The notes: generated by a model not told the origin, from the letters alone. A DNA stretch of 42,485 bases from JANMAT01 sp031359995 (GCA_031359995.1 JANMAT010000221.1:1-42485), one strand, 5' to 3'. Positions 31,363 to 39,848 are shown, counted from the first letter of the stretch. Program-made: numbers and translations.

Positions 31363-32613
31363 GTGGCCCTGATCGTCCAGAAGTACGGCGGAACGAGCGT
31401 TGCCGACGCCGACCGGATGCGCTCGGTCGCCGAGCACGTCGCCTTCACCCGCTCCCAGGGCCACGACGTGGTCGTGGTCGTGTCGGCCATGGGCAAGACC
31501 ACCGACAACCTGATCAACCTGGCCAACGACGTCTCCCGGACCCAGCCGGGCCGGGAGCTCGACATGCTGCTCACCACGGGTGAGCGCATCTCCATGGCGC
31601 TGCTGTGCATGGCCCTGGCCGACCTGGGCGTGCCCGCCCTGTCGTTCACCGGGTCGCAGGTCGGCATCATCACCGACACCGTCCACGGCAAGGCGAAGAT
31701 CATCGAGATCAAGGGTGACCGGGTGCGCCAGGCCATGGCCGAGGGCCGGGTGGCCGTGGTCGCCGGCTTCCAGGGCGTCTCCACCGAGAAGGAGATCACC
31801 ACGCTCGGTCGTGGCGGTTCCGACACCACCGCCGTGGCCCTGGCCGCCGCCCTCGGCGCCGCCTCGTGCGAGATCTACACCGACGTCACCGGCGTGTTCT
31901 CCGCCGACCCCCGGCTGGTGCCTCAGGCGCGCAAGCTCCTGCACGTCAGCTTCGAGGAGATGCTCGAGATGGCCGCCACCGGCGGGCGCGTCCTCGCGCT
32001 CCGCTCGGCCGAGTTCGCCCGCAACCACAACGTGCCGCTCCACGTCCGCTCCAGCTTCACCTGGGAGCAGGGCACGTGGGTCACGGCAGAGGAGCCTTCC
32101 GTGGAAGACCCGATCATCTCCGCCGTCACCCACGACGTGAGCGAGGCCAAGGTCACCGTGTTCGGCGTGCCCGACCGGCCCGGCATCTCGGCCGCCCTGT
32201 TCGAGCCGCTGGCCGACGCCAACGTCAACGTCGACATGATCGTGCAGAACACGTCGAAGGAGGGCCACACCGACATCTCCTTCACGGTGCCCAAGGCCGA
32301 CATGGGCGTGGCCGAGAAGATCGTGGCCCAGGTGGCCGCCACCATCGGCGCCGCCGGCGTGAGCCACGACGACGCCATCGCCAAGGTCAGCCTGGTGGGC
32401 GCGGGCATGAAGACCAGCCCCGGCATCGCCGCCAAGATGTTCCGGGTGCTGGCCGACAACTCGGTCAACATCGAGATGATCTCCACCTCGACCATTCGCA
32501 TCAGCTGCGTGATCGCCAAGGGCGACCTGGAGCGGGCTGCCCGCAGCCTGCACACGGCGTTCGGCCTCGACTCCGGCCAGGCCTACGCGGCGCCCCTGCC
32601 CGAGCGGAAGTAG
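31363..32613 (+). CDS. lysC: Aspartate kinase
   Basis: A 416-residue aspartokinase that phosphorylates aspartate, the first step to lysine, threonine, methionine and diaminopimelate. The N-terminal VQKYGGTSVADADRM, the TTGERISMALL block and GRGGSDTTAVALAAAL define the kinase domain. Two ACT domains follow from about 265 (VFGVPDRPGISAALFEPLADANVNVDMIVQN; VSLVGAGMKTSPGIAAKMFRVLADNSVNIEMIS) and allow feedback control. An in-frame GTG at codon 247 (32101) has AGAGGAG 6 bases upstream. It could start a separate beta subunit, as known for related enzymes of this alpha2beta2 type. asd is not adjacent but lies about 8 kb away. Confidence 0.95.
   Translation: MALIVQKYGGTSVADADRMRSVAEHVAFTRSQGHDVVVVVSAMGKTTDNLINLANDVSRTQPGRELDMLLTTGERISMALLCMALADLGVPALSFTGSQVGIITDTVHGKAKIIEIKGDRVRQAMAEGRVAVVAGFQGVSTEKEITTLGRGGSDTTAVALAAALGAASCEIYTDVTGVFSADPRLVPQARKLLHVSFEEMLEMAATGGRVLALRSAEFARNHNVPLHVRSSFTWEQGTWVTAEEPSVEDPIISAVTHDVSEAKVTVFGVPDRPGISAALFEPLADANVNVDMIVQNTSKEGHTDISFTVPKADMGVAEKIVAQVAATIGAAGVSHDDAIAKVSLVGAGMKTSPGIAAKMFRVLADNSVNIEMISTSTIRISCVIAKGDLERAARSLHTAFGLDSGQAYAAPLPERK
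32088..32094 (+). promoter_or_regulatory. Internal Shine-Dalgarno AGAGGAG for a lysC beta subunit
   Basis: AGAGGAG is followed by 6 bases and an in-frame GTG at 32101. Translation from there would give a 170-residue protein beginning MEDPIISAVTHDV, the regulatory ACT pair alone. Few genes in the window have a match this strong. Confidence 0.6.
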
Positions 32614-32628
32614 CGGGGCCGGCGCCCG

Positions 32629-33471
32629 TCAGGCGATGTCGGCCGTGGCGCCGGCGGGCTCGGGCGCGCCCTGGCCGGACCGCCGCTCGGCCCAGACGCG
32701 GTGCCACCACTTCACGGCGCGGTCCTGCAGCCACCACGCCGGCGGGATGAGCACCACCGCGGCCAGGCCGTCGACCCAGTAGTGGTTGGCCGTGTCGGCC
32801 ACCACGAACAGGGTGAGGGCGGGGTGCAGCAGCACCAGCCAGCGCCACCGGCTTCGCCCGGCCCACAGGGCGGCCAGGCCCACCAGCACGGCCCACAGCA
32901 CGTGCACCGACGGCAGGGCGGCGTACTGGTCGCTCACGCCCCCGCCGGCCGGCCCGTAGACCGACTGGTTGTAGAGCAGGGCCGTGTCCACGAAGCCCGA
33001 CCCCGGGATGAGCCGCGGCGGCGCCACCGGCACCAGGTGGGTGAACAACGACACCGCCGTGGTGATGGCCAGCACGTTGCGCACCGGGGCGTACTTCGAG
33101 CGGTGGAAGGCGAACAGCCACACCAGCACGACGATGATGGCGGGCACGTGGGCGACCGCGTAGTAGACGTTGCTGAACTGCACGAGCCACGAGTGGGGCA
33201 GCACCCACCTCTGCACGGTGAGCTCGCTGGGGAGGCGCAGCGCGTCCTGCAGGTCGAGGATCCGCTGGCCGCGCGACACCGCGTCACGACCGTCCATCAG
33301 GTTGAAGCGCCCACCCCACTGCCACAGGGCGTAGAGGAACAGGATGGTGACGCTCTCCCAGAGGAACGGGCGGGTGGCCCGCACGGCGCGGTGCGGGACG
33401 GTGCGGGTGAGCGCGCCGGCGAGGGTGAGCCCCACACCGATCATCACCGCGTACTCCCAGGGCAGCCACAC
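32629..33471 (-). CDS. PAP2-superfamily membrane phosphatase/phosphotransferase
   Basis: A 280-residue polytopic membrane protein of the PAP2 family, in the actinobacterial group related to inositol-phosphoryl transferases. The motifs are HLVPVAPPRLIPGSGF (145-160), LPSVHVLWAVLVGL (186-199) with His190, and ADTANHYWVDGLAAVV (225-240) with His230 and Asp234 as the catalytic end. GTG 33471 has GGAGGA 9 bases upstream, and a TAGACA lies just beyond, so this mRNA is leadered. It converges on lysC with 15 bases between stops. The substrate could be a lipid phosphate or an inositol lipid headgroup. Confidence 0.82.
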   Translation of the reverse strand: MWLPWEYAVMIGVGLTLAGALTRTVPHRAVRATRPFLWESVTILFLYALWQWGGRFNLMDGRDAVSRGQRILDLQDALRLPSELTVQRWVLPHSWLVQFSNVYYAVAHVPAIIVVLVWLFAFHRSKYAPVRNVLAITTAVSLFTHLVPVAPPRLIPGSGFVDTALLYNQSVYGPAGGGVSDQYAALPSVHVLWAVLVGLAALWAGRSRWRWLVLLHPALTLFVVADTANHYWVDGLAAVVLIPPAWWLQDRAVKWWHRVWAERRSGQGAPEPAGATADIA

Positions 33472-33480
33472 GTCCGTCGT

Positions 33481-33500
33481 TCCTCCGGCGCATCTGTCTA
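33481..33500 (-). promoter_or_regulatory. Shine-Dalgarno GGAGGA and -10-like TAGACA for the PAP2 gene
   Basis: On the minus strand TAGACA (33495-33500) is followed by GGAGGA (33481-33486), 9 bases before GTG 33471. The ribosome site is clear, but the -10 assignment is weak because TAGACA is too close to the Shine-Dalgarno sequence for a normal leader. Confidence 0.4.
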
Positions 33501-33586
33501 ACAGCCGGTGCCCCGGTCTGCACCGACGCGACCCCGCTGGACGGGCCACCGTGTGACCGCCGTCGCCGGCGGTGACGCACCGTGCG

Positions 33587-33592
33587 TAGTGT
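33587..33592 (+). promoter_or_regulatory. -10 box TAGTGT upstream of the alcohol dehydrogenase
   Basis: TAGTGT lies 54 bases before ATG 33647, giving a leader of about 48 bases. The leader contains AGGAGGGG at 33603-33610. Confidence 0.45.
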
Positions 33593-33646
33593 GCGCTCAG
33601 TCAGGAGGGGCGGGGGTGCCCTTCCGAACCGAACATGGGGGTCGTC

Positions 33647-34762
33647 ATGAAGACACGCGGAGCCATCGTCCGAGGCACGCCGGGGAAGTGGGAGGTCGTC
33701 GACATCGAGCTCGACGAACCGCGCCAGGACGAGTTGCTCATCCGCATGGTGGCGTCGGGCCTGTGCCACTCCGACGACCACATCACCTCGGGTGACATCC
33801 CGGTGGGCACGTACCCGATGTGCGGCGGCCACGAAGGTGCCGGCGTCGTCGAGAAGGTCGGGCCGCACACCTCGGGCTTCGAGGAGGGCGACCACGTGGT
33901 GCTCTCGTTCCTGCCCGGCTGCGGCCGGTGCCGGTGGTGCGCCTCGGGCATGCAGAACCTGTGCGACAGCGGTGCGAACCTCCTCACCGGCAACCGCCTC
34001 GATGGCTCGTACCGCATGTTCGTGGACGGTCAGCCCGTCGGCCAGATGTGCGGCATCTCCACCTTCGCCGCCCACTCGGTGGTGGCGACCGAGTCGGCGG
34101 TGAAGGTCGCCAAGGACCTGCCGCTGGAGAAGGCCTGCCTGGTCGGCTGTGGGGTGGGCACCGGCTTCGGCTCGGCCGAGAACTCGGCCCAGGTGCGCCC
34201 GGGCGACACGGTGATCGTCATGGGCATCGGCGGCATCGGCATCAACGCCGTGCAGGGCGCCGCCTTCTGTGGGGCCACCAACGTGATCGCGGTGGACCCG
34301 GTGGAGTTCAAGCGGGAGACCGCCATGCAACTCGGGGCCACCCACAGTGCCGCCACCATGGAGGAGGCCACCGTGATGGCCCAGGGCATGACGAACGGCC
34401 AGGGTGCCGACTCGGCCATCGTCACCTGTGGCGTGGTGAAGGGCTCCCACATCGGCGAGGCCTTCCAGTCGATCCGCAAGGCCGGCACGGTGGTGGTGAC
34501 CGGCCTGGGCGACGCCACCGAGGTGGGCATCCCGGTGTCACCGATGGAGCTCACGTTGTTCCAGAAGCGGATCCAGGGATCGCTGTTCGGCGCATCGAGC
34601 CCGTCGAAGGACATCCTGCGGATGCTGTCGCTCTACCAGTCGGGGCGGCTCAAGCTCGACGAGCTGGTCACCCGCACCTACACCCTCGACGAGATCAACC
34701 AGGGCTACGCCGACATGCATGCCGGCAAGAACATGCGCGGCGTGGTGATCCACCAGCACTGA
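33647..34762 (+). CDS. NDMA-type zinc alcohol dehydrogenase
   Basis: A 371-residue medium-chain zinc alcohol dehydrogenase of the NDMA-dependent group, whose tightly bound nicotinamide cofactor is thought to be recycled through mycofactocin. The start MKTRGAIVRGTPGKWEV is typical. Catalytic zinc ligands are Cys40 (GLCHSDDH), with His62-Glu63 (GGHEGAG). The structural zinc loop has Cys92, 95, 98 and 106 (GCGRCRWCASGMQNLC). The cofactor fold is VIVMGIGGIGINAVQGAAFCGATNVIAVDP. ATG 33635 in frame would add four residues. The best Shine-Dalgarno, AGGAGGGG, is instead 5 to 6 bases before a GTG (33616) in another frame. A strong terminator follows. Confidence 0.88.
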   Translation: MKTRGAIVRGTPGKWEVVDIELDEPRQDELLIRMVASGLCHSDDHITSGDIPVGTYPMCGGHEGAGVVEKVGPHTSGFEEGDHVVLSFLPGCGRCRWCASGMQNLCDSGANLLTGNRLDGSYRMFVDGQPVGQMCGISTFAAHSVVATESAVKVAKDLPLEKACLVGCGVGTGFGSAENSAQVRPGDTVIVMGIGGIGINAVQGAAFCGATNVIAVDPVEFKRETAMQLGATHSAATMEEATVMAQGMTNGQGADSAIVTCGVVKGSHIGEAFQSIRKAGTVVVTGLGDATEVGIPVSPMELTLFQKRIQGSLFGASSPSKDILRMLSLYQSGRLKLDELVTRTYTLDEINQGYADMHAGKNMRGVVIHQH

Positions 34763-34772
34763 GCGGTTCCGG

Positions 34773-34807
34773 AACGGATGCCCGGCGCGCCGCGCCGGGC
34801 ACCCGTT
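34773..34807 (+). terminator. Strong hairpin terminator after the alcohol dehydrogenase
   Basis: AACGG (34773-34777) and TGCCCGGC (34779-34786) pair with GCCGGGCA (34794-34801) and CCGTT (34803-34807), with one 1x1 mismatch and a 7-base loop. It starts 11 bases after the stop. Confidence 0.7.
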
Positions 34808-34874
34808 CGCGTCAGGGCCATGTGCGGCGGCGCCTCGCGGGCGCGAAGATGGGTGGTCGTACGCGAGGAGGACC

Positions 34875-35411
34875 GTGAGCGATCGCACCGAAACCAGTGT
34901 GGGTTGGCTGTCACGAGACGAACTGGAGATCGTGCGGGGCCAGGTGCCGCTGGTGTACGTCGACGCCGTGCCCGTGCGGGTCGACGTCACCGGCGTGGTC
35001 ACCGAGATCGGCCTGCTGCTGCGGGTGATGCCCGACGGCACCATCAGCCGGGCCGTCGTGTCCGGCCGCGTGCTGTTCGGCGAGCGCGTGCGTGACGCCC
35101 TCCTGCGCCACCTCGAGAAGGACCTCGGGCCGGTGGCGCTGCCCCGACTGCCCCCGGCCCCGGCACCGTTCACGATCATCGAGTACTTCCCCGACTCGGG
35201 CATCACCGGCTTCCACGACCCCCGCCAGCACGCCATCAGCCTGGCCTTCGTCGTGCCGGTGGACGGCGACTGCCAGCCGTCGCAGGACGCGCTCGACCTG
35301 GCCTGGCTGTCGCCCGAGGAAGCCATGCACCCGTCCATCCGCAACGAGATGACCGGCGGCCATGACCGCCTCCTGCGCCTGGCCCTGGCCCACACCGGGC
35401 TGCTGCCGTAG
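34875..35411 (+). CDS. DUF4916 family protein (NUDIX-like)
   Basis: A 178-residue actinobacterial protein of the DUF4916 family, which resembles NUDIX hydrolases in fold. Characteristic blocks: GWLSRDELEIVRGQVPLVYVDAVPVRVD, EIGLLLRVMPDGTISRAVVSGRVLFGERVRDALLRHLEKDLG, PFTIIEYFPDSG, DPRQHAISLAFVVPVDGDC, and LDLAWLSPEEA. The GERVRDALLRHLEKDLG stretch sits where a NUDIX box would be (G-x5-E-x7-R-E-x2-E-E) but lacks the second half, so hydrolase activity is unproven. GAGGAGGA lies close before GTG 34875. The adjacent terminator suggests a separate transcript. Confidence 0.8.
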   Translation: MSDRTETSVGWLSRDELEIVRGQVPLVYVDAVPVRVDVTGVVTEIGLLLRVMPDGTISRAVVSGRVLFGERVRDALLRHLEKDLGPVALPRLPPAPAPFTIIEYFPDSGITGFHDPRQHAISLAFVVPVDGDCQPSQDALDLAWLSPEEAMHPSIRNEMTGGHDRLLRLALAHTGLLP

Positions 35412-35423
35412 CCGGCCCTGGCC

Positions 35424-36722
35424 TCAGTCGCCCAGCAGGTCGAGGGCCATGCGGGCGGCGCGGGCGCCGGAGCGCAGGGCGCCCTCCATGTAGCCGGCGA
35501 ACGCGTCGGTGTGCTCACCGGCCAGCACCAGGGTGCCGTGGGGCCGGCGCAGCGCGGCCCACGAGCGGGTGAGCTGGCCGGGGGCGAAGGCGGCGTAGGT
35601 GCCCAGCGACCAGCCGTCGTTGCTCCAGTCGGTCACGCACGAGGCGCCGGCCAGACCGGCGGCGCCGGGGAAGGCCCGCTCGATCTCGGCGGTGACCCGC
35701 TGAACCACGTCGGGCAGGGCCACCATGGCCGCCCCGTCGTGCGACGACAGGAGCGCGGTGATGACCCCGGCGTCGCCGGGCTGGGCCACGCTGGTCTCCC
35801 ACAGCTCGCCGTGGGCCCGGTCGGACACGACCGAACCGTCGCGGTGCAGATCGCGCCACAACCGCCGGGCCACCTGCACGCTCACCTTGCCGCCCTCGCC
35901 GTAGCCCACGTCGAGCACCTCGGCCGGCAGGCGGGGCTCGACCGCCACTCGGGCCAGCGCCGGCAGCGGCACCGCGGCCACGACCACGTCGGCCGGTAGC
36001 ACCTCGCCCGAGGCCAGGCGCACGCCGGTGGGCCCGATGGCCACCACCGGCTGGCCCAGACGCACCAGCTCGCCCAGCGCGGCGGCCAGCCCGATGGCGA
36101 GCTGGTCGTTGCCGCCGGCCAGGCGGAAGCACTCCCAGCCCTCGGTGCCGCAGCGCAGCTCGCGGGCGCGCTCCCAGGCCAGGTGGAGCAGCGAGATCTC
36201 CTCGGGCGGCACCATGAACTCGGTGCGCAGGTAGCGTCCGACGATCAGCCGGGCCAGGGCCGACAGCTGCAGCTCGGCCAGCAGGTCGCCGGCGCTGCGC
36301 CGGTCGAGAGCGGCACCGGCGCGCACCGGGTCCTCGGGGTCGATGCGGGTGGCGTGGGCGTCGAGGGCGTCGTCCCAGGCCTGCAGGTCGGCGCGGAGCT
36401 TGCCGTGCGACGCCTCGTCCCACGCGTCGACGGGGGCGATGCGCCCGGCCGCGTCGACCAGGGCCCGACCGTAGGTGGGCCGGGCCGGCTCGGTGGCCAC
36501 GCCCAGGCGGGCGGCCAGGGCCAGCACCTCGCGGTGGTCGGCGTTCACGAACTCAGCGCCCGCTTCGGCGAGCTGGGCGCCGAAGCCGTCACGGCGCGTC
36601 CACACCCGGCCGCCCACGCGGTGGCGCGCCTCGACCACCACGACCTGTTGCCCGGCGGCCCGGAGCGCCTCGGCGCAGGCCAGACCGGCCAGACCCGCTC
36701 CCACGACCACGATGCGCGCCAC
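35424..36722 (-). CDS. Flavin-dependent amine oxidase family protein
   Basis: A 432-residue FAD enzyme of the monoamine oxidase family. The N-terminus has the dinucleotide fold VVVGAGLAGLACAEALRAAG and the VVVEARHRVGGRVWT block. The C-terminus has GTLVLAGEHTDAFAGYMEGALRSGARAA, which binds the flavin. No flavinylation Cys in the mammalian position is evident, so FAD is probably non-covalent. GTG 36722 is 8 bases after TACCGT. The substrate could be an amine, amino acid or polyamine; the alternative is a carotenoid-like desaturase, but its pattern is unlike the CrtI genes here. It is divergent from the GGDEF-EAL gene. Confidence 0.87.
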   Translation of the reverse strand: MARIVVVGAGLAGLACAEALRAAGQQVVVVEARHRVGGRVWTRRDGFGAQLAEAGAEFVNADHREVLALAARLGVATEPARPTYGRALVDAAGRIAPVDAWDEASHGKLRADLQAWDDALDAHATRIDPEDPVRAGAALDRRSAGDLLAELQLSALARLIVGRYLRTEFMVPPEEISLLHLAWERARELRCGTEGWECFRLAGGNDQLAIGLAAALGELVRLGQPVVAIGPTGVRLASGEVLPADVVVAAVPLPALARVAVEPRLPAEVLDVGYGEGGKVSVQVARRLWRDLHRDGSVVSDRAHGELWETSVAQPGDAGVITALLSSHDGAAMVALPDVVQRVTAEIERAFPGAAGLAGASCVTDWSNDGWSLGTYAAFAPGQLTRSWAALRRPHGTLVLAGEHTDAFAGYMEGALRSGARAARMALDLLGD

Positions 36723-36730
36723 GGCCGGCG

Positions 36731-36736
36731 ACGGTA
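36731..36736 (-). promoter_or_regulatory. -10 box TACCGT for the amine oxidase
   Basis: On the minus strand TACCGT precedes GTG 36722 by 8 bases. Confidence 0.6.
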
Positions 36737-36823
36737 AGCCACCGGGCCCGGAAGGGAAAGCGGTCCGGTCCTCAAGGTTTCGGCAAGGACGCGGACGGTC
36801 CGCATCCCCGTAGAGGAACTGCC

Positions 36824-36829
36824 GATCCT
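36824..36829 (+). promoter_or_regulatory. Possible -10 box GATCCT for the GGDEF-EAL gene
   Basis: GATCCT lies 6 bases before GTG 36836. It departs from the TANNNT pattern at the first base, so it is weaker than the other boxes. Confidence 0.3.
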
Positions 36830-36835
36830 TCTTCC

Positions 36836-38752
36836 GTGCTCGTCCGCGCGACACCGAGGTCGTCACGGCTGGCCCGGAGCGTCGTCAGCGCTCTCGGCCT
36901 GCTGCTCGTCGTCGTCAGCGCCCTCGTGTCGGCCGACTCGTCCCGCCGCCACGACCAGGAGGAGCACGACCAACTGGCCCAGCTCCGCGCCCACGACCGG
37001 GCCGAGGCCGTCGCCCGCGTGACGGCCGCCGGCGAGGCCGACGCCGCCGCCCTCGTGCGGGCACTGGCCGACGGCTACGCGCCCGGCCCGATCCGCCTGA
37101 TCGACGTGCGCACCGGCACCACCCTGGCCATCGCGGATGCCGAGGCGCCCACCTCGCCGCCCCTCAGCCCGGCACTGCGGACCGCGGCCCTCGCCCGGCC
37201 CGACGTGGCCGTGGCGGTGGCCGGCCAGCGGGCGGTGTCGAGCCGGGTGGTCGTCCCCGCCTCCGACGAGGACTGGGCCGTGCTGGTGCCCATCCGCATC
37301 GATGCGCTGCGCCTGCAGGACCTGCTGACCCGTGACTCGGTCGCCGTGGTCGCCATCGGCCTGCTGCTCCTGCTCGTGGTGTTCCTGAACGCCGGCAACG
37401 CCCGCCGGGCCGCGGCGCGGGCCGCGCTCATCGACCCCCTCACCGGGGTGCGGTCGCGGCTCGGCATCGTGGCCCACATCGACGAGGCGTTCGCCGATCG
37501 CCGCGCCGCCACCACGGTGTGCGTGATCCAGATCGAGCTCGACGGCCTGCCCGACGTGCACGGCACCCTCGGCCACGTGGCCGCGGCCGAGCTGCTGCGG
37601 CGCGTGGCGCGCCGGCTGGTGGTCGAGTTCCCGTCCGTCGAGGTGGCCCGGCTCGACGGCGGGTCGTTCGCGCTGGCCTGCACCGACCTGGCCGACCCGG
37701 CCGAGGCGCTGGCGTTCGCCGAGATGGTGCGCGAGTCGCTCCACGAACCGTTCGAGCTCGACGGGCTGCAGCTCGGCGTCGACGCCGACCTCGGTGTGGT
37801 CCTCGGCCCCGACCACGGGCTCGACGGCGCCCTGCTGCTGCGCCGGGCCGATCTCGCCGCCCAGCGCGCCCGGGCCGCCCATGACCCGGTGGTGCTGTTC
37901 GAGCGCAGCTTCGACAGCCCGACACCCGAGCGTCTCGCGCTCGTCGCCGAGCTGCGCCGGGCCATCGACAACGACGAGCTGCTCCTCAACTACCAGCCGA
38001 TCGTGCACATGCTCTCGGGCGAGGTCGTCGCCTTCGAGGCCCTCGTGCGGTGGCGGCATCCGACGCGCGGCGTGATCCCGCCGGTCGAGTTCGTGCCGCT
38101 GGCCGAGCGCACCGCGCTGGTGCACCCGCTCACCGCGTGGGTGCTCGACGAAGCCATGCGTCAGTCGAACGCGTGGTGCGAGGCGGGCACGTTCGTGCCG
38201 ATCGCCATCAACGTGTCGGCCCGCTGCCTCGACGACGAGTCCTTCGCCGACGCGGTCGAGGAGACGATGACCCGCTGGAACGTGCCCAGCCACCTGCTCG
38301 AGATCGAGCTCACCGAGAGCGCGGTGATGGACGACCTGGCCCGGGCCCGGCGCGTGCTCGGCCAGCTGCACCGGCTCGGCGTGAACATCGCCATCGACGA
38401 CTTCGGCACCGGCTACTCCTCGCTGGCGTACCTGCAGTCGTTGCCGGTCGACATGTTGAAGATCGACGCCAGCTTCGTGCAGCAGCTCGGCCACCGCCCC
38501 GGCGAGGGCACGATCGTGCGGTCGATCGTGGCGCTGGCCCGCACGCTCGGCCTGCAGGTGATCGCCGAAGGTGTGGACGACGACAAGGCGCTGCGCTTCC
38601 TGGTGGAGACCGGCTGCGACCTCGGTCAGGGCTACCGCTGGGCCCAGCCGATGGACGGTGAAGCCGCCCTGGCCATGGTGCGGGCCTGCTCGCTCTCGAG
38701 CGAGCCGAGCGCCGGTTCCGAGTCGGTCGACGAGCGCGGCGACCAGGGTTGA
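36836..38752 (+). CDS. Membrane GGDEF-EAL protein, probable c-di-GMP phosphodiesterase
   Basis: A 638-residue sensor-type protein. Two membrane helices (about 15-32 and 168-186) bracket an outer domain of about 130 residues. Then a GGDEF domain begins DPLTGVRSRLG (200-210), in which the catalytic loop is DGGSF (274-278), so cyclase activity is probably lost. The EAL domain follows: FEALVRWRHP (400-409), INVSARCL, ELTESAVM and IDDFGTGYSSLAYLQ (520-534). It has KIDASFV and IAEGV, all with catalytic residues in place. It should therefore degrade c-di-GMP. No other intact turnover enzyme lies in the window. Start GTG 36836 is preceded by a weak box. Confidence 0.88.
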   Translation: MLVRATPRSSRLARSVVSALGLLLVVVSALVSADSSRRHDQEEHDQLAQLRAHDRAEAVARVTAAGEADAAALVRALADGYAPGPIRLIDVRTGTTLAIADAEAPTSPPLSPALRTAALARPDVAVAVAGQRAVSSRVVVPASDEDWAVLVPIRIDALRLQDLLTRDSVAVVAIGLLLLLVVFLNAGNARRAAARAALIDPLTGVRSRLGIVAHIDEAFADRRAATTVCVIQIELDGLPDVHGTLGHVAAAELLRRVARRLVVEFPSVEVARLDGGSFALACTDLADPAEALAFAEMVRESLHEPFELDGLQLGVDADLGVVLGPDHGLDGALLLRRADLAAQRARAAHDPVVLFERSFDSPTPERLALVAELRRAIDNDELLLNYQPIVHMLSGEVVAFEALVRWRHPTRGVIPPVEFVPLAERTALVHPLTAWVLDEAMRQSNAWCEAGTFVPIAINVSARCLDDESFADAVEETMTRWNVPSHLLEIELTESAVMDDLARARRVLGQLHRLGVNIAIDDFGTGYSSLAYLQSLPVDMLKIDASFVQQLGHRPGEGTIVRSIVALARTLGLQVIAEGVDDDKALRFLVETGCDLGQGYRWAQPMDGEAALAMVRACSLSSEPSAGSESVDERGDQG

Positions 38753-38888
38753 GGGGCGGTTGACGGCGGCTTGCCCCGTCGCAGAGCGACCAGACCGTAG
38801 CTGCACACCTTCTTGGGCGGTCCTTGGCTCACCCGTCGGTGGCATCGGGCCGATGAACCAGGTGAGCTACACGGAGGCCCACCACCAG

Positions 38889-39809
38889 ATGTCCAAGCGC
38901 ACCATCGTCACTGCCGCCCTCGGCACCGTCCTCGTCATCGGTCTCGCCACGCCGGCGTTCGCCGAGAAGGGCGGCGGCAACTCGTCCAAGACCTCGCGAC
39001 CGGCGACCACCACCGAATCGACATCGGCGACCAGCCGGGTGCCCAGGCCCGAGCGCACCTCGAGCAGCAGCAGCGGCGCCCCGGTCGTCGACCTCGACGC
39101 CCTGAAGGCCAGGTGCGTGGCGTCGATCGACCAGCAGCTCGCCAAGGCCGATCCGCTGCGGGCCAAGATCGATGCGAGCGCCCTGACCGCCGACCAGAAG
39201 GCGGCGGCGCTGGCCAAGCTCGCCGCCGCCGTCGCCACGTTGCAGGCGGCCAAGGATCAGCTGCCGGCCGCCACCGACACCGCCACCGTGAAGCAGGTCT
39301 GCGGCCCGGTGAAGGAGATCCTCGAGAAGGTCGGCGAGGCCATCGAGCACGCCAAGGAGGAGCACACGGGCAAGGGTGGCGACGGTGAGCACGGGGCCCA
39401 GCGGGCCATCACCGGTGTCGAGAACGCCCTCGGTCGCCTGCGGGCCGTCGCCGACAAGCTCGATGCCGTCTCGGCGTCGCTGAAGGACAAGGGCGCCGAC
39501 GTGGCCGCCGCCGACGCTTCGATCATCTCGCTGCGCAGCCGCCTGGCCGACGCCAGCACCGCACTGGACGCGGCGAAGGCCCTGCTGGCCGACCCGGCCG
39601 CCGACCCCCACGCGGTGCGCGACGCCATCAAGAGCGTCCGCGACCCGCTGCACGGCGCCCGTGACGACGCCAAGGCCGCCATCAAGGTCCTGCGGGCCGC
39701 GGCCAGGGCGCTGAGGAACTCGACGAGCACATCGTCCAGCAGCGAACCGCCGGTGCCGCCGAAGGCTCAGCCGCCGGCGACCACCGAAGGCACCACCATC
39801 CCGACGTGA
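38889..39809 (+). CDS. Secreted helical protein of unknown function
   Basis: A 306-residue exported protein. The signal peptide MSKRTIVTAALGTVLVIGLATPAFA ends in AFA before EK. A Ser/Thr-rich stretch follows, then a long Ala/Lys/Asp helical region with heptad-like repeats (ADQKAAALAKLAAAVATLQAAKDQL, IEHAKEEHTGKG, LRAVADKLDAVSASLKDKGADV). Two lone Cys (LKARCVAS and VKQVCGPV) could pair. ATG 38889 has GGAGG 11 bases upstream. ATG 38853 in frame would add 12 residues and spoil the signal peptide. Lysine content is unusually high for this genome. No domain recognised; an extracellular coiled-coil or cell-wall-associated role is inferred. Confidence 0.65.
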   Translation: MSKRTIVTAALGTVLVIGLATPAFAEKGGGNSSKTSRPATTTESTSATSRVPRPERTSSSSSGAPVVDLDALKARCVASIDQQLAKADPLRAKIDASALTADQKAAALAKLAAAVATLQAAKDQLPAATDTATVKQVCGPVKEILEKVGEAIEHAKEEHTGKGGDGEHGAQRAITGVENALGRLRAVADKLDAVSASLKDKGADVAAADASIISLRSRLADASTALDAAKALLADPAADPHAVRDAIKSVRDPLHGARDDAKAAIKVLRAAARALRNSTSTSSSSEPPVPPKAQPPATTEGTTIPT

Positions 39810-39824
39810 CGCCGATGCAGTGAC

Positions 39825-39846
39825 CGCCGGACCCGGTGGTCCGGCG
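39825..39846. terminator. Perfect 9-bp hairpin between convergent genes
   Basis: CGCCGGACC (39825-39833) pairs exactly with GGTCCGGCG (39838-39846) around CGGT. It lies between the secreted protein stop (39809) and the SDR stop (39849) and could serve both. Confidence 0.7.
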
Positions 39847-39848
39847 CC

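Noticed and set aside
32614..32628. Hairpin between lysC and the PAP2 gene as a terminator
   Set aside because: Only a 4-bp CGGG/CCCG stem is possible, which is too weak to claim.
36758..36836. Possible motility-type sigma promoter or c-di-GMP riboswitch before the GGDEF-EAL gene
   Set aside because: TCAAGGTTT and GCCGAT are both present but more than 40 bases apart, and the conserved riboswitch core (GGGCAAACC, GACGCAAAGCC) is absent.
38760..38803. TTGACG followed by TAGCTG as a promoter for the secreted helical protein
   Set aside because: The spacing is about 32 bases, far from the 15-19 needed, and no better -10 is present.
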